This document shows, one piece after another, positions 6,031 through 6,518 of a stretch of DNA of 6,518 nt (the first letter of the stretch is position 1; every line of letters begins with the position of its first letter). Origin of the DNA: JAGVSR01 sp046074825 (lineage in GTDB: Bacteria; Pseudomonadota; Alphaproteobacteria; Rhizobiales; Hyphomicrobiaceae); NCBI GenBank assembly GCA_046074825.1, contig JBJTOZ010000107.1, positions 1 through 6,518 of the forward strand. The letters are read 5' to 3'. The position numbers and the translations under genes were made by a program. Below the pieces are notes generated by a model. It was not told the DNA's origin. It worked only from the letters and a program-made list of their open reading frames with translations, and did not search any database.

Positions 6031-6210
6031 TTAAGAAGATTTTTTTATCTTAAGATTTTTTGAGTTCAGTTGATCTTTAAATTTGCCCGTTATTTCCAAA
6101 ACATTTACATTTTTTTGATCTTTACGGCCTTTATGGAACAAATAAAGATCTAACAATGCTTTGTCGATCTGCTCGTCTGAAAGAGCATAAGGACCAGATA
6201 ATTTGTTCAT
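6031..6210 (-). CDS. Small protein of 59 residues, function unknown
   Basis: The reading frame runs from ATG at 6210 to TAA at 6031. It is supported by a near-perfect ribosome binding site, AGGAGGAG, ending 4 nt before the start codon, and by a hairpin terminator downstream. The protein begins MNKLSGPYALSDEQIDKALL, has LDLYLFHKGRKDQKN after that, and ends in a lysine-rich tail NLKIKKSS. It has no signal peptide or membrane segment and no cysteine. The N-terminal half looks helical; the whole is polar and basic towards the end. I do not recognise a family. It stands alone between the terminator and a long non-coding stretch, so the neighbours give no clue to its job. A small regulator or nucleic-acid-binding protein is possible but is a guess. 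Confidence 0.65.
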   Translation of the reverse strand: MNKLSGPYALSDEQIDKALLDLYLFHKGRKDQKNVNVLEITGKFKDQLNSKNLKIKKSS

Positions 6211-6518
6211 CCTACTCCTCCTAGGATAAATTCATAAAACTGAGAGTTTAATAAAACCTAAATATGTATGGAGTATGACGGTGATGTTTCTTGAGTGAGG
6301 TTTAATAAAAGAATTTTTTTTAGTGAGAAATAATTATATTAGGAATTTTTGGGGAGCGAATAAAAAAATCTGAAATCAAACTTCATCTCTCGGAAAAAAG
6401 TTTTTTCTATTCAGTTTTAAGTTATAAGAAAAGATCCCGGGCTAAATAAGAGTTTTTTAAAAGAATATTTGGCATAATATTTTTTAAAAGGTATCTGCAA
6501 ACTCCCTATTTCTAGGCT
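6211..6518. other. Non-coding right end of the window
   Basis: This AT-rich stretch of 308 bases has no reading frame I can support on either strand. Its left part is the leader of the small gene and contains the direct repeat above and ATGACGGTGAT (6275-6285). I see no clear promoter pair, tRNA or hairpin terminator in the rest. Any gene to the right would start or end beyond the window. Confidence 0.5.
6246..6310. repeat. 11-bp direct repeat upstream of the small gene
   Basis: GTTTAATAAAA occurs at 6246-6256 and again at 6300-6310, 54 bp apart (about five helical turns), within the upstream region of the small minus-strand gene. It could be a pair of regulator sites. In such AT-rich DNA chance is also possible. 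Confidence 0.3.

Noticed and set aside
1..6518. CRISPR arrays, tRNA or rRNA genes, insertion sequences
   Set aside because: I saw no regularly spaced repeats, cloverleaf sequence, transposase motifs or terminal inverted repeats with target duplications.

Overview
The window looks like a phosphate-starvation membrane-lipid remodelling locus from a low-GC (AT-rich) Gram-negative bacterium. The closest characterised relatives of the encoded proteins are from alphaproteobacteria such as Rhodobacter, Sinorhizobium, Agrobacterium and Mesorhizobium. I therefore suggest an AT-rich alphaproteobacterium, but the window alone does not fix the lineage.

Layout. Positions 1-3731 hold a tightly packed minus-strand operon, transcribed from right to left in the order plcP-like phospholipase C, agt-like family-4 glycosyltransferase, btaA, btaB. 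The gaps are 13 nt between plcP and agt (once the TTG start of agt is used), a 4-nt ATGA overlap between agt and btaA, and 1 nt between btaA and btaB. btaB runs off the left edge and lacks only its C-terminal end. Upstream of plcP lies a non-coding stretch (3732-4028) with a perfect 11-bp inverted repeat, a weak Pho-box-like site and a hairpin next to the plcP ribosome binding site. Next on the minus strand is a membrane-bound family-21 glycosyltransferase (4029-5195). Its upstream region carries four Pho-box-like half-sites at exactly 11-bp spacing (5242-5281). On the plus strand is a single-domain STAS protein (anti-anti-sigma type, about 5598-5945). It converges on an uncharacterised 59-residue minus-strand gene (6031-6210), with a shared hairpin terminator between them. 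The last 308 bases hold no gene I can support.

How the genes fit together (family knowledge plus inference). When phosphate is scarce, PlcP removes the phosphate headgroup from membrane phospholipids and leaves diacylglycerol. The diacylglycerol can then be capped without phosphorus in two ways. BtaA and BtaB add and trimethylate a homoserine headgroup from S-adenosylmethionine to make the betaine lipid DGTS. The family-4 (Agt-like) and family-21 (Pgt-like) glycosyltransferases add sugars to make glycolipids. The window thus holds lipid turnover and two replacement branches side by side, and the Pho-box array supports PhoB control of at least the family-21 gene. The STAS protein and the small gene have no visible link to this pathway.
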